From a candidate division FCPU426 bacterium (GTDB lineage Bacteria; Oederibacteriota; PGYV01; Palsa-1178), in NCBI GenBank assembly GCA_003167475.1, contig PMTB01000240.1, forward strand, positions 1 through 13,061: DNA of 13,061 bases, given 5' to 3'. Below are positions 12,678 to 13,061 of this stretch, in pieces. The position numbers were made by a program, and so were the translations under genes. Position 1 is the stretch's first letter. Every line of letters begins with the position of its first letter. The notes under the pieces were generated by a model. That model was not told the origin of the DNA. It did no database searches and saw only the letters and a list, made by a program, of their open reading frames with translations.

Positions 12678-13061
12678 TTAAACTTCACTCCACTTTATCA
12701 TGCCCGGTTGGAACTTTACGTTTAAGTCCGGGTTTTTAGGAAGGACCCTGACCGTATAACTTACGGTGCCTGAAGCCTCGGTTTTTATCGTGCCTTCAAA
12801 AATAAAATCCTTGTCCCTGTTGCTTTTGTATTCCATCTTGACCGCCGCGGCAGACTCAAGCTCTTTTTTGCCGCGCGCGTAGCCGTAATATATCTCCACA
12901 AGCAGGTCCTCGTGTTTTAACCATGAGCCGTCGACAAAAGCCTGTACTTTTATGGTGCCGCCGACCTTTACGTCGCCGGAAACTTCAGCCGTGATTTGGT
13001 TCACTTTTACGCCGTTCCAGTTTTTGCGTAGTTCTTCCTTCCACTTGGCCAGGCCCCTTGC
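12678..13061 (-). CDS. glgP: Alpha-glucan (glycogen) phosphorylase, C-terminal end, cut by window edge
   Basis: Only the last 127 codons are present; the gene continues beyond 13061. The visible start ARGLAKWKEELRKNWNGVKV, then a beta-rich domain with VGGTIKVQAFVDG, LLVEIYYGYARG, and the ending SYTVRVLPKNPDLNVKFQPG, match the C-terminus of the alpha-glucan phosphorylase family (GT35, the type found in Thermotoga and many anaerobes). Such enzymes release glucose-1-phosphate from glycogen or maltodextrins in the cytoplasm. The catalytic pyridoxal-phosphate region is outside the window. A GTG at 13004 is not the true start because homology extends upstream of it. The TAA at 12680-12678 is 100 nt before the small downstream gene. 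Confidence 0.88.
   Translation of the reverse strand, partial: ARGLAKWKEELRKNWNGVKVNQITAEVSGDVKVGGTIKVQAFVDGSWLKHEDLLVEIYYGYARGKKELESAAAVKMEYKSNRDKDFIFEGTIKTEASGTVSYTVRVLPKNPDLNVKFQPGMIKWSEV

Noticed and set aside
12578..12688. N-terminal extension of the minus-strand small gene to 12688
   Set aside because: It is the translation of inverted-repeat DNA and overlaps the glgP end; the ATG at 12577 has a strong SD.
12249..12725. Plus-strand frames opposite the small gene and glgP end
   Set aside because: Shadows of the minus-strand coding frames; no SD and biased composition.

Overview
This looks like a metagenomic or little-studied Gram-negative (diderm) bacterium. The window encodes a LolA-type lipoprotein carrier, RodZ, a tandem pair of putative outer-membrane barrels and several exported lipoproteins. 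Base composition is moderate, and the genes use AGG (Arg) and ATA (Ile) codons heavily. The intergenic gaps are full of short degenerate repeats, a style I associate with uncultivated diderm lineages. I cannot fix the phylum from the sequence; candidate phyla near Omnitrophota, Elusimicrobiota or Goldbacteria are only a guess.

Layout. Positions 1-338 are non-coding: a dispersed-type repeat, a 14-bp palindrome, a 16-bp perfect inverted repeat, a likely promoter and a hairpin covering the Shine-Dalgarno (SD) site of the first gene. Next comes a co-directional block (339-5525): lolA-like, rodZ, yajQ, rimO, pgsA, pgpA. It covers envelope lipoprotein handling, cell-shape scaffold, a nucleotide-binding YajQ protein, ribosomal protein S12 modification and the two consecutive steps of phosphatidylglycerol synthesis. 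rimO and pgsA overlap by 4 nt. A second block (5629-7621) holds a putative lipoprotein of unknown function and two tandem paralogous putative outer-membrane barrels, the first with its own promoter. mfd (7701-10922) has its own putative promoter. It is followed by a promoter and a lipoprotein (11030-12124) that reads as a seven-bladed beta-propeller. A bidirectional terminator (12142-12178) separates this from a convergent minus-strand pair: the C-terminal end of an alpha-glucan phosphorylase (12678-13061, cut by the window edge) and a 128-aa protein with a possible restriction-endonuclease-like fold (12191-12577).

Points of interest. Most genes are housekeeping, and I see no defence, mobile or biosynthetic system. 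The best unexplained signal is non-coding. Five separate gaps carry short tandem repeats with a 7-nt period and partly related units. In two of them the repeat sits directly upstream of a start codon and can pair with the SD site. The lolA-like protein is also unusual: its LolA domain follows an approximately 120-residue Lys/Ala/Glu/Thr-rich linker and a possible lipidation cysteine, suggesting a tethered rather than free carrier.
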